A stretch of 64,000 bases of DNA from MGBC114079 sp964531385 (GTDB lineage: Bacteria; Bacillota; Clostridia; Lachnospirales; CAG-274). The stretch lies in contig CAZHGC010000007.1 of assembly GCA_964531385.1 (NCBI GenBank), positions 33,930 through 97,929 on the forward strand. Direction: 5' to 3'. Made by a program: the position numbers and the translations under genes. The notes beneath the pieces were generated by a model. That model did no database searches. It had not been told where the DNA came from and saw only the letters and a program-made list of their open reading frames with translations. Shown in pieces: positions 36,404-45,255 of this stretch (position 1 is its first letter; every line of letters begins with the position of its first letter).

Positions 36404-39400
36404 ATGAATATACGTTATATATGCGGTAATTTCGGTTCGGGAAAAACAACACTGTGTATCGATGAAATTTACAAAAAGAAAAAAGAAAATCCCAAAGGAA
36501 AAAATATTATTTATATAGTTCCAGAACAATTTACATTGCAATCCGAAAAAAAAATTGTCGAAAAATTCTCGGAAAAAGTTATTTTGGGAGTTTATGTTTT
36601 AAGCTTTAAAAGGCTTGCACATACACTCTTTTCAGAAACCGGAATTTATTCCTCAAAAATTCTCGGCGAAACCGGAAAGCTTATGTTAATACGAAAAATT
36701 GTTTTCGAAAATATTAATAAACTTTCATATTTTAAAAAGTCCATAGATAAAAATGGGTTTATCGAAAATATAAGTAAATCTATAACCGAATTTTTTCAAT
36801 ATGCGGTATCCGTTTCAGAGCTCGAAAAAAAACTCGAAGACTTAAAAGAAAAACCAAATGTATATGAAAAAATGAAAGATATTTGCATTATATACAAAGA
36901 ATATGTAAATTATTTAAACAAAGAATATATTTCGTCTGATGAAACACTTGATTTTTTGTCAGAAAAAATAAAAGAATCCGATTTAATAAAAAATTCCGAA
37001 ATATGGATAGATGAATTCAACGGGTTCACTCCTCAAGAATTTAAAGTAATAAAAGAACTTTTTAAATATGCAAGTCAAATTAACATAACTTTTTGCTCAA
37101 ACGAAAAAGAACCAAATTATCCAAAACTTAATTATTTCGACCCTTTTTTTGAAATAAAAAAAACAATCAATAAATTAAATTTATACGCAAAAGAAGCAAA
37201 TGCAGTCTTTTTGCCACATACTTTTTTAAATAAAAATATTAGGCAAAAATCAAACTCCGAACTCTTGTTTTTAAGCGAAAATTATTTAAAACATAAAAAA
37301 GACAGTTTCAACAAAAATGTCGAAAATATAGTTATAACCTCAACAAAAAATAAATATTCCGAAGTTAATATGCTTGCTTCAAATATATTAACACTTGTCA
37401 GAGATAACGGTTATGAATATAAAGATATTGCGGTTATACTGGGAGATAACGAATATGAAAGTGCAATAAAAAGCACTTTTGCACAATATAAAATTCCATA
37501 TTTTATCGATACAAAAAAAGCAATAACATCAAACCGAGTTACAGAGCTTGTTTGTTCTTTTTTTGATATTTTCACTTCAAATTGGGCATATGAACCGATT
37601 TTTCGATTTTTAAAAACAAATTTAACAGTTCTAACTCCTCTCGATGTAAGTATGCTTGAAAATTATGTTTTAGAATTAGGAATAAAAGGAAAAAAATGGT
37701 TCATTCCAAAATGGGAATATGGTTTTTCAAATCCAAACTACAACGAAGATGATATAAACTATTTAAAAGATTGCTTTTTGGAATGTCTCCAACCGTTCAC
37801 AGATTATATAAAACTCGGGAAAAAATATACAGTTCGTGAAATTTCTTTAAGATTATATAACTTTCTAAGCTCTCTTCATCTTGAAGAAGTGCTGGACTAC
37901 ACAAAAACGCCCGAAAGTTTTCAAGTTTATGCAATAATAATTGACCTCCTCGATAAAATTGTCGAAATTTTAGGAAATCAGGAAGTTACAATTTCCGAAT
38001 ATTCAAAAATTTTAAATTGCGGTATAAACTGCTGTAAAACAGGGCATTTGCCTGAAACAGCCGACCAAGTTATAATCGGAGATTTAAAAAGAACCCGCCT
38101 TTCAAAAATAAAAGCACTTTTTATACTAACCGTCAACGACGGAGTTCTTCCCGCAATACCAAGCGACAACGGCTTATTGTCAGATGATGAAAAAGATTAT
38201 TTAAATTCAAAAGGTGTTGAACTTTCACCAACTTCATTTTTACAACTGACAGAAGATAAATTTTTGCTTAACTCAATGTTCTCAAAGCCCTCCGAAAAAC
38301 TTTATTTAAGTTATGTAACTTCCGATTTAAATGGAAAAGCAAAAAGACCGTCAAAAATAATTACAAACATTGAAAAAATGTTTAATGGAAAAATCAACGA
38401 AAAAAATGACGATTTAACCGCTATGGAAAAAATCACGCTTCCCGCCCCTTCCTTTACAGAACTTGCAATTCCTCTAAGGAAATATTCAAAAGGGGAAAGT
38501 TTCAGCGAAATATACAAAAATTTATACAATTTTTTTGCCAACTCCAAAAACTATAAAACAAAACTTAAAACAATGGAAAAAGAACTTTTTTTAAAAAATT
38601 ACGAAGATTCTCTTTCAAAAGAAACAGTTGCTAAATTATACGGAAAAGAGTTAAACTCAAGTGTTTCAAAACTTGAAAGTTTTTCCGTCTGCCCGTTTTC
38701 TTATTTTATGGAATATGGTCTTAAAGCAAAAGAACGTAAATTATATGAACTTTCAAAACCGGATATAGGAACAATTTTTCATAAAATTATGGAAGAATTT
38801 TTCAAATATGTCAACGACAAAAAAATTGACTGGAATTCAATAACCGAAGAGAAACTCGGAAAAATAATTGACCTTTCAATAAAATCGCTTATCGCAGAAA
38901 CAAGCAACGGAATTTTTTTAAGTTCGGCAAAATATAAATATATGTTAAACGGAATAAAAGATGTTTCCGAAAATTCATTAAAAACAGTTTTAAGCCACAT
39001 AAATTCCGGAAAATTCTCACCAATAGGCTTTGAAATGGGATTTGGCAAACAATATAAACTTCCCGCAATAATTATAGAATTGGCAAACAATTCAAAACTT
39101 GTTTTAACGGGCAAAATCGATAGAATTGATGTTCTAAACAAAGACGGAAAAAATTATATAAAAATTATAGATTATAAAACAGGTCAAAAAGCATACAATC
39201 TGGCAGATGTTTATTATGGCTTGCAACTTCAGCTTTTAATATATCTCGATGCTCTTATAAAACAAGGCAAAAAATTTCTCGGCGAAAACGTTCTTCCGGG
39301 TGGAATATTTTATTTCAAAATTCAAGACCCATCTGTTAACGGAGATTATTCTATGACCGGAAAAGATATAAAAAACGCATTGATGAAAGAATTTAAAATG

Positions 39401-39796
39401 TCAGGGTTGCTCCTAAACGATAAAGATATTGTTAAAATGATTGATGAAATCGATATAGGTTATTCAAAAATTGTTTCATTGTTTATTTCGCAAGACGGCT
39501 CAATTTCCAAAACAAGGTCCTCCATTGCCTCGCTTGAAGAATTCACAGCTTTAAGAAATTATGTCACAACACTTGCAGCAGAAATCGGAAACAAAATAAT
39601 CAACGGAAACATTGAAGTTTATCCATATAAAAAATTAACAACAACAAATAATGATAAATCAACAGGCTGTGATTATTGCAAATTTGCTCCAATTTGTCAA
39701 TTTGAATTAGACGAAAGAAAAACAAAATATCGTGAACTTAAACAACTTAAAGATTCTGAAGTTATGTCGGAAATTGTAAATATATCTGATAAATAA
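36404..39796 (+). CDS. addB: ATP-dependent helicase/nuclease subunit AddB
   Basis: An 1130-residue protein matching AddB (about 1160 in Bacillus). Walker A is GNFGSGKTTL at residues 8-17. The C-terminal PD-(D/E)xK nuclease domain includes IDYKTGQKAYN. Four cysteines of the Fe-S cluster are seen: one in FSVCPFSYF and three in CDYCKFAPIC (CxxCx5C). AddAB processes double-strand breaks for RecA. The start at 36404 has GGAGG; an upstream in-frame start lacks one. addA, which usually follows directly, is not in the window. Confidence 0.92.
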   Translation: MNIRYICGNFGSGKTTLCIDEIYKKKKENPKGKNIIYIVPEQFTLQSEKKIVEKFSEKVILGVYVLSFKRLAHTLFSETGIYSSKILGETGKLMLIRKIVFENINKLSYFKKSIDKNGFIENISKSITEFFQYAVSVSELEKKLEDLKEKPNVYEKMKDICIIYKEYVNYLNKEYISSDETLDFLSEKIKESDLIKNSEIWIDEFNGFTPQEFKVIKELFKYASQINITFCSNEKEPNYPKLNYFDPFFEIKKTINKLNLYAKEANAVFLPHTFLNKNIRQKSNSELLFLSENYLKHKKDSFNKNVENIVITSTKNKYSEVNMLASNILTLVRDNGYEYKDIAVILGDNEYESAIKSTFAQYKIPYFIDTKKAITSNRVTELVCSFFDIFTSNWAYEPIFRFLKTNLTVLTPLDVSMLENYVLELGIKGKKWFIPKWEYGFSNPNYNEDDINYLKDCFLECLQPFTDYIKLGKKYTVREISLRLYNFLSSLHLEEVLDYTKTPESFQVYAIIIDLLDKIVEILGNQEVTISEYSKILNCGINCCKTGHLPETADQVIIGDLKRTRLSKIKALFILTVNDGVLPAIPSDNGLLSDDEKDYLNSKGVELSPTSFLQLTEDKFLLNSMFSKPSEKLYLSYVTSDLNGKAKRPSKIITNIEKMFNGKINEKNDDLTAMEKITLPAPSFTELAIPLRKYSKGESFSEIYKNLYNFFANSKNYKTKLKTMEKELFLKNYEDSLSKETVAKLYGKELNSSVSKLESFSVCPFSYFMEYGLKAKERKLYELSKPDIGTIFHKIMEEFFKYVNDKKIDWNSITEEKLGKIIDLSIKSLIAETSNGIFLSSAKYKYMLNGIKDVSENSLKTVLSHINSGKFSPIGFEMGFGKQYKLPAIIIELANNSKLVLTGKIDRIDVLNKDGKNYIKIIDYKTGQKAYNLADVYYGLQLQLLIYLDALIKQGKKFLGENVLPGGIFYFKIQDPSVNGDYSMTGKDIKNALMKEFKMSGLLLNDKDIVKMIDEIDIGYSKIVSLFISQDGSISKTRSSIASLEEFTALRNYVTTLAAEIGNKIINGNIEVYPYKKLTTTNNDKSTGCDYCKFAPICQFELDERKTKYRELKQLKDSEVMSEIVNISDK

Positions 39797-39816
39797 TTTA
39801 ATAAAAAATTTAAATT

Positions 39817-39858
39817 TTGACCTTTGCATTGATAAGTGATACAATTATGGTGTATAAT
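39817..39858 (+). promoter_or_regulatory. Two overlapping sigma-A promoters before the Asp23 gene
   Basis: TTGACC (39817-39822), 17 nt, TACAAT (39840-39845); and TTGATA (39829-39834), 18 nt, TATAAT (39853-39858). Confidence 0.65.
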
Positions 39859-39900
39859 GATAATTGATATATAATGAACACAATTTTAGGAGGTTTTATT

Positions 39901-40257
39901 ATGTCCTTAAATTTTGAAAATAAATATGGGGAAGTTTCTGTTAATAACGATATAATTGCTCATATTGCCGGAGTTGCCGCAAATGAGTGCGAAGATGTTG
40001 TCGGAATTGCGTCAAAAAACGTTAAAGACGGCTTTGTTCAACTTTTAAAACCTGATAAACTCTTAAAAGGCGTTAAAGTTAAATTTTCCGAAGACGTTTT
40101 GGATATTGATGTTCATATTATAATTGCGTATGGCTCAAAAATCACAGATGCCGCCGATTTTATAATTGGAAGAGTTAAATACAGAATTGAAGAATTCACC
40201 GGAATTATTGTAAACAAAGTTAATGTATTTGTCGAAGGAATTTATATGGAAGGCTGA
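39901..40257 (+). CDS. Asp23/Gls24 family protein
   Basis: A 118-residue protein with the family pattern YGEVSVNNDIIAHIAGVAAN at the N-terminus and YGSKITDAADFIIGRVKYRIEE in the middle. Asp23 proteins form membrane-associated assemblies linked to envelope stress in staphylococci; this short form is the YloU type that lies before recG in Firmicutes. The DAK-type phosphatase gene often found between the two is absent here. AGGAGG fixes the start. recG begins 4 bp after the stop. Confidence 0.88.
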   Translation: MSLNFENKYGEVSVNNDIIAHIAGVAANECEDVVGIASKNVKDGFVQLLKPDKLLKGVKVKFSEDVLDIDVHIIIAYGSKITDAADFIIGRVKYRIEEFTGIIVNKVNVFVEGIYMEG

Positions 40258-40261
40258 TTTT

Positions 40262-42316
40262 ATGAATCTTGAAGATTCTGTTGGCGTTGTTAAAGGCGTT
40301 GGCGAAGAACGAACAAAAAAATTCAATAAGCTTGGAATTTTCACTGTGCTCGATTTAATCGAACATTTTCCGAGAGATTATAACGACAGAAGTAATTTCA
40401 GAAAAACAGACGAAATTGTTTTAAACGAGGAAAACACAGTTAAAGGTGTTCTTTCCTGCAAGCCGGAATTGTTCAAAAAAGGTAACTTTCAAATTGTTCG
40501 AGCAAAAATTCACGATGATAAAGGAGAATTCGAAGCAGTTTGGTTTAATCAGCCATATATGCGAAACACTTTAAAAATCGGAACAGAATATATATTTACA
40601 GGCAAAGCTGTTTCAAAATATAACGCTATTCAGCTCGAATCTCCCGATTTTGAGATTTTCGGAGAAAAAGAACTTTTGTCAACAGGGCGAATTGTTCCAA
40701 CATATTCCTCAACTTACGGGCTTTCTCAAAAAGTTTTCAGAAACATCATAAAAACCGTTATCGAAAACACCGTTGAACAAATTGAAGAATTTATTCCATC
40801 ATCAGTTATAAAAAAATATAATCTTTGCACAAGGAAATTTGCTGTTTCAAACATTCATTTTCCGGAAAATGACGAAAGCTTTTTTACCGCAAGAAAACGT
40901 CTTGTTTTTGAAGAATTGTTTCTTTTGCAAACAAAGCTTTTGCAGGTTAAAGGGTTTATAAAGAAAAAACCTTGTGACATATTAATCGAAAATTATGATA
41001 CATCTGAAATCCGAAATGCCCTCCCATTTAGTTTAACAGAGGCTCAAGAAACCGTTTTTTCTGAAATAATTTCCGATTTCAAAAGCAATGTGCCTATGAA
41101 CCGGTTAATTCAAGGCGATGTTGGCTCCGGAAAAACAGTTATAGCAATGCTCGCCGCATATATTATGGCAAAAAACGGTTTTCAAACCGTTTTAATGGCT
41201 CCAACAGATGTTTTGGCAAAACAACATTATGAATCGTTTTCCCAAATATTCTCCTCGCTTGGAATAAAATGCTCCTTACTTTCGGGCGGAATGAAAAAAA
41301 GCGAAAAACGTCGGGTATATGATTTAATTGAGCTTGGAAGCACCGATATTATAATTGGCACACACGCCGTTATTCAAGATGCAGTTAAATATAATAACAT
41401 CGGTTTGGTCATAACAGATGAACAACACAGGTTTGGCGTTCGGCAAAGAAATAAACTTGCCCAAAAAGGAACAAACCCCCACATAATGGTTATGACAGCA
41501 ACTCCAATTCCTCGAACTCTTGCATTAATTTTATACGGAGATTTGGACATTTCAATTATAGACAAGCTCCCCCCGGGAAGACAAAAAATAGATACGCTTT
41601 TTGTAAATTCTTCATATTATGAAAGAATTTACAATTTTATCGCAAAGCAAATTGACAGCGGTTGTCAAATTTATATAATTTGCCCAACTATCGAAGAAAA
41701 CGAAAAAAGCGAATTAAAAGCTGTTGAACAATATACAGAAAAATTGAAATCCGAAGTTTTTCAAAATTACAAAGTTGAATGTATACATGGAAAATTTAAA
41801 GCAGATTACAAAAATTACACAATGGAACAATTCTCTCAAGGAAATATAGACATTCTTGTTTCAACAACAGTTATTGAAGTTGGAATAAATGTTCCAAATG
41901 CAACCGTTATGCTAATCGAAAATGCCGAAAGGTTCGGGCTTGCCCAACTCCACCAATTAAGAGGCAGAGTTGGAAGAGGAAACGAAAAATCCTATTGCAT
42001 TTTGGTAAGCGACTCAAAAAACAAAGTTGCAAAAGAACGAATGAAAATTATGACAAATTCTTCCGACGGCTTCGAAATATCCGAAAAAGATTTAACTCTT
42101 CGTGGTCCGGGTGATTTTTTCGGAACAAGACAGCATGGCGTTCCCGAATTGAAAATTGCAAATTTATATAAAGATATCGAAACTTTAAAAATTGTCCAAA
42201 AGGCTTCGGAAGAGCTCTATATTTCCGACCCTTCGCTTGAAAAAAAAGAAAACCAAAAACTTTCGGAAGAAATTGCAAGATTTTTTAAAAACACAAACAG
42301 TGTCGAACTTAATTAA
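40262..42316 (+). CDS. recG: ATP-dependent DNA helicase RecG
   Basis: A 684-residue superfamily 2 helicase that remodels stalled forks and branched DNA. The N-terminal wedge domain starts at VGVVKGVGEERTKKF. Helicase motifs are GDVGSGKTVIA (Walker A, about 283), TDEQHRFGVRQR (DEQH box), MTATPIPRTLAL and LAQLHQLRGRVGRG (motif VI). GGAAGG precedes the ATG at 40262; upstream in-frame codons overlap the Asp23 gene and are not used. Confidence 0.95.
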   Translation: MNLEDSVGVVKGVGEERTKKFNKLGIFTVLDLIEHFPRDYNDRSNFRKTDEIVLNEENTVKGVLSCKPELFKKGNFQIVRAKIHDDKGEFEAVWFNQPYMRNTLKIGTEYIFTGKAVSKYNAIQLESPDFEIFGEKELLSTGRIVPTYSSTYGLSQKVFRNIIKTVIENTVEQIEEFIPSSVIKKYNLCTRKFAVSNIHFPENDESFFTARKRLVFEELFLLQTKLLQVKGFIKKKPCDILIENYDTSEIRNALPFSLTEAQETVFSEIISDFKSNVPMNRLIQGDVGSGKTVIAMLAAYIMAKNGFQTVLMAPTDVLAKQHYESFSQIFSSLGIKCSLLSGGMKKSEKRRVYDLIELGSTDIIIGTHAVIQDAVKYNNIGLVITDEQHRFGVRQRNKLAQKGTNPHIMVMTATPIPRTLALILYGDLDISIIDKLPPGRQKIDTLFVNSSYYERIYNFIAKQIDSGCQIYIICPTIEENEKSELKAVEQYTEKLKSEVFQNYKVECIHGKFKADYKNYTMEQFSQGNIDILVSTTVIEVGINVPNATVMLIENAERFGLAQLHQLRGRVGRGNEKSYCILVSDSKNKVAKERMKIMTNSSDGFEISEKDLTLRGPGDFFGTRQHGVPELKIANLYKDIETLKIVQKASEELYISDPSLEKKENQKLSEEIARFFKNTNSVELN

Positions 42317-42355
42317 ATCAATTTCCACACCAATGTATAACTAAAATAACTGTGC

Positions 42356-42402
42356 AAAAAGTTTTGTTTTTTGCTAAAAATAGAACAAAAGAAACTTTTT
42401 TT
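42356..42402 (+). terminator. Probable terminator of recG
   Basis: AAAAAGTTT and AAACTTTTT pair around a 27-nt interior with partial pairing, and seven T follow. It is AT-rich, so only moderately convincing. Confidence 0.5.
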
Positions 42403-42411
42403 AAAATTTAT

Positions 42412-42440
42412 TTGCCAGTTTACATAATATATTGTATAAT
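42412..42440 (+). promoter_or_regulatory. Promoter of the rsmD-coaD transcript
   Basis: TTGCCA (42412-42417), 17 nt, TATAAT (42435-42440). It predicts an untranslated leader of about 145 nt holding a 10-bp stem (42457-42466 with 42492-42501, one G-U pair). Confidence 0.65.
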
Positions 42441-42590
42441 AATAATTAAAATTGCAGTCTTGTAAATAATTTTTGTTTTTTAACAACTCATTTTGCAAGA
42501 CAAAATTTATTATAGTTAAATGTTAAAGTTTTATTTGATTTTTCATTGTTTCTTATAAACAAATAATTTGAAAGTTTGGGGGAATTTTAT

Positions 42591-43151
42591 ATGCGTGTTA
42601 TCGCCGGAAGTGCAAGAAGCCTAAAGCTTAAAGCACCCGAAGGTCTTGACACAAGACCAACCATTGACCGCATAAAAGAATCGTTATTTAATATGATTTC
42701 CAACGACTTGTATGATATTGATTTTCTCGATATCTTCAGCGGTTCGGGCGGAATTGGAATTGAAGCATTGTCAAGAGGTGCAAAAAATGCGGTTTTTGTT
42801 GATTCCTCAAAGGAAAGCATCGATATTATTAACGAAAATTTGAAATTCACTCGTCTTCTCAACAAAGCCAATGTTATAAAAGCCGATGTTTTTGATGCCA
42901 TTTCAAAATTGGGCAAAGAAAAAAGAAAGTTTGACATCATATTTATGGATCCGCCATATAAAAACGGTCTTGTTGAAAAAGCATTGGGGGCTCTTTTATC
43001 TGCGGATATTTTAAAAAAAGACGGCTTTATTATTGCCGAACAATCGGCAGATGAACCCGAAATTTCCGTTGAAGGTTTTGAAATTTTAAAAATTAAAAAT
43101 TACAATAAAATAAAAATGACATTTATTGAATACACTCGTTCGGAGGATTAA
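42591..43151 (+). CDS. rsmD: 16S rRNA (guanine966-N2)-methyltransferase RsmD
   Basis: A 186-residue SAM-dependent methyltransferase. N-terminal MRVIAGSARSLKLKAPEG is typical of RsmD; SAM-binding is in FLDIFSGSGGIGIEALSRGA, and the catalytic motif is DPPYKNGL. It methylates G966 (E. coli numbering) of 16S rRNA. The start at 42591 follows GGGGGAA. coaD begins 4 bp after the stop, the usual rsmD-coaD pair. Confidence 0.94.
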   Translation: MRVIAGSARSLKLKAPEGLDTRPTIDRIKESLFNMISNDLYDIDFLDIFSGSGGIGIEALSRGAKNAVFVDSSKESIDIINENLKFTRLLNKANVIKADVFDAISKLGKEKRKFDIIFMDPPYKNGLVEKALGALLSADILKKDGFIIAEQSADEPEISVEGFEILKIKNYNKIKMTFIEYTRSED

Positions 43152-43155
43152 GAAA

Positions 43156-43632
43156 ATGAATAAAGCGGTTTATCCGGGAAGCTTTGATCCGGTAACAAAC
43201 GGACATCTCGACATCATTCAAAGGGCTTCCAAATTTGTTGACAAACTTGTTGTTGGAGTTTTGGAAAATCCGTCAAAAAAACCTCTTTTTTCAACAGAGG
43301 AAAGAGTTGAACATTTAAAAATGTTTACAAGCAATTTGAAAAATGTTCAAGTTATGCCCTTTTCCGGCCTTTTGTGTGATTTTGTTAAACACGTTGATGC
43401 AAAACTCGTTATTCGTGGGCTTAGGGCTGTAACCGATTTTGAATATGAATTTCAAATGGCTTTAACAAATCGAAGTCTATATGCCGATATGGAAACGTTG
43501 TTTATACCGACAAGCACACAATTTTTATATTTAAGTTCAAGTATAGTTAAAGAAATTGCTATGTTTGGCGGAGATATTTCCGCAATGGTTCCCGAAAAAC
43601 TGAAAAGTATTATTGTTGATAAATTTAATTGA
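43156..43632 (+). CDS. coaD: Phosphopantetheine adenylyltransferase
   Basis: A 158-residue enzyme of the penultimate step of coenzyme A synthesis: ATP plus 4'-phosphopantetheine gives dephospho-CoA. The nucleotidyltransferase motif is YPGSFDPVTNGHLDII (with the TxGH-type element NGH), and the second motif is YLSSSIVKEIAMFGGD. GGAGG precedes the ATG at 43156. Confidence 0.96.
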   Translation: MNKAVYPGSFDPVTNGHLDIIQRASKFVDKLVVGVLENPSKKPLFSTEERVEHLKMFTSNLKNVQVMPFSGLLCDFVKHVDAKLVIRGLRAVTDFEYEFQMALTNRSLYADMETLFIPTSTQFLYLSSSIVKEIAMFGGDISAMVPEKLKSIIVDKFN

Positions 43633-43650
43633 TTTTAAGGGGGTTTTTTT

Positions 43651-44157
43651 TTGAATTCTATATTTGATTTGCTTGATTCGCTTGAAGATATGATTGACAA
43701 TGCTCCTGCAAGACCTTTTTCAAAAAGAATTTCTATTGATAAAGATGAAATTTTTGAAGTACTTGCCGATATAAGGCTTAGCTTGCCGGGCGAAATTAAA
43801 CAGGCTCAAAGAATTGCCGATAATTGTGATAAAATTATAAATGATGCAAATAATAAGGCACAAAACATAATTAAAGATGCCGAGGAAAAATGTGAAAGAT
43901 TAATCGGCGAAAATGAAATTACAAAAAAAGCAAAAGAAGAAGCAGCAATTATTACAAACGAAGCAAAAGACACAGCACGTGAAATGCGTATTGCTGCCGT
44001 TGAATATGCCGATAATCTTTTGGCTCAAACAGAACAAACAATTAGGGAAACTCTTGAAGAATTTTTGAAAGTTTCAAGAGGAACAGAAGATTTTCTTGCA
44101 AAAGAAATTGACATTGTTTACAACAACAGACAAGAACTTCGCGGAACAGGAAATTAA
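43651..44157 (+). CDS. Coiled-coil protein downstream of coaD
   Basis: A 168-residue, mostly helical, charged protein without a membrane segment. A long coiled coil spans about residues 50-140 (QAQRIADNCDKIINDANNKAQ and so on), somewhat like V-type ATPase stalk subunits or DivIVA. Proteins of this kind after coaD are common in Clostridia and are loosely named ATPase, but I see no Walker motif. The start is a TTG at 43651 behind AAGGGGG. Function is unknown. Confidence 0.65.
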   Translation: MNSIFDLLDSLEDMIDNAPARPFSKRISIDKDEIFEVLADIRLSLPGEIKQAQRIADNCDKIINDANNKAQNIIKDAEEKCERLIGENEITKKAKEEAAIITNEAKDTAREMRIAAVEYADNLLAQTEQTIRETLEEFLKVSRGTEDFLAKEIDIVYNNRQELRGTGN

Positions 44158-44180
44158 TTTTATTTATTGGGGTTGAAACT

Positions 44181-45080
44181 ATGACTTTACAACAATTAAA
44201 ATATGTTGTAACTATAGCAGACAAAGGAACTTTAAACGAAGCCGCAAAAACATTGTTCATTTCTCAACCAAGCTTAACAAATTCCTTAAAAGAACTTGAA
44301 AACGAAATGGGAATAACTATTTTTAACAGAACAAACAAAGGAATTACAATTTCAAACGAGGGCGATGAATTTCTTGCATATGCTCGTCAAGTTATTGAAC
44401 AAGCAAGGCTTCTTGAAGAAAAATATTTAAACACAAAAAAACAAAGTCCAAGGTTTTCGGTTTCAACACAACATTATTCTTTCGCCGTAAATGCTTTTGT
44501 TGATGTAATTCGCAAATTTGGCGGAAACAGATACGATTTTACATTGCGAGAAACTCAAACATATGAAATAATCGAAGATATTAGCAAGCTTAAAAGTGAA
44601 GTTGGAATTTTATATATGTCTTCAAAAAATCAAGAAATTATAGGAAAATTATTGAAAAAAAATAATTTGGAATTTGAAGAATTGTTTTTGGCAAAACCTC
44701 ACGTTTTCATAAGCTCTAAACACCCTCTTTCCAACAAAAATTCAATCACATTAAAAGAACTTGATGATTATCCTTATCTGTCTTTTGAACAAGGTGATTA
44801 TAACTCTTTTTATTTTTCCGAGGAAATTTTAAGCACTCTCGACAGAAATAAAAATATTAAAGTTCGAGACAGGGCAACTCTTTTTAATCTTGTTATAGGT
44901 CTCAACGGATACACCGTTAGCACAGGCATTATAAGCAAAGAACTCAACGGCGAAAATATAATTGCAAAGCCTTTAATTGTCGATGAATATATAAAAGTTG
45001 GAACAATTAAAAAAAAGGATATGATTTTGTCAAGATATGGAAAATCATATATGGAAGCTTTAAAAAAATATACAAACTAA
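44181..45080 (+). CDS. LysR-family regulator, probable activator of metE
   Basis: A 299-residue LysR protein. The N-terminal winged helix-turn-helix is MTLQQLKYVVTIADKGTLNE continuing AAKTLFISQPSLTNSLKELE; the remainder is the effector-binding domain. The metE gene is next, and the intergenic region holds a palindrome matching the MET-box consensus bound by the LysR protein MtaR in streptococci. I therefore infer a MtaR/MetR-like activator of methionine synthesis; the ligand is not known from sequence. Confidence 0.85.
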   Translation: MTLQQLKYVVTIADKGTLNEAAKTLFISQPSLTNSLKELENEMGITIFNRTNKGITISNEGDEFLAYARQVIEQARLLEEKYLNTKKQSPRFSVSTQHYSFAVNAFVDVIRKFGGNRYDFTLRETQTYEIIEDISKLKSEVGILYMSSKNQEIIGKLLKKNNLEFEELFLAKPHVFISSKHPLSNKNSITLKELDDYPYLSFEQGDYNSFYFSEEILSTLDRNKNIKVRDRATLFNLVIGLNGYTVSTGIISKELNGENIIAKPLIVDEYIKVGTIKKKDMILSRYGKSYMEALKKYTN

Positions 45081-45084
45081 TTCC

Positions 45085-45133
45085 AAAAGTTGCGTTTGAT
45101 ATAGTTTTAAACTATAACAAACGTGGCTTTTTT
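45085..45133 (+). terminator. Terminator of the LysR gene, containing a palindromic operator
   Basis: AAAAG...CGTTTG-A-TATAGTTT-T-AAACTATA-A-CAAACG...CTTTT forms a long stem followed by more T. The inner 17 bp are the MET-box-like palindrome. Confidence 0.65.
45100..45116. promoter_or_regulatory. MET-box-like LysR operator
   Basis: TATAGTTTTAAACTATA is a perfect palindrome around a central T. From memory it fits the MET-box consensus TATAGTTtnaAACTATA of streptococcal MtaR. Its centre lies near -66 relative to the inferred metE start site, the normal position for a LysR activator. Confidence 0.65.
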
Positions 45134-45138
45134 TGTAT

Positions 45139-45167
45139 TTGTAAAAATTCAAAAATTAAATTATACT
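45139..45167 (+). promoter_or_regulatory. Promoter of metE
   Basis: TTGTAA (45139-45144), 17 nt, TATACT (45162-45167). The -35 is imperfect, as expected for an activated promoter. The leader of about 80 nt shows a GCCG/CGGC hairpin but no SAM or T-box riboswitch pattern. Confidence 0.6.
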
Positions 45168-45255
45168 CTTTTCATAGGATAAAGGCAACGCCGGATTTAT
45201 AAAATCAATAAATTATTTCGGCATAACCAAAACACATTTTTACGGAGGGCAATAT

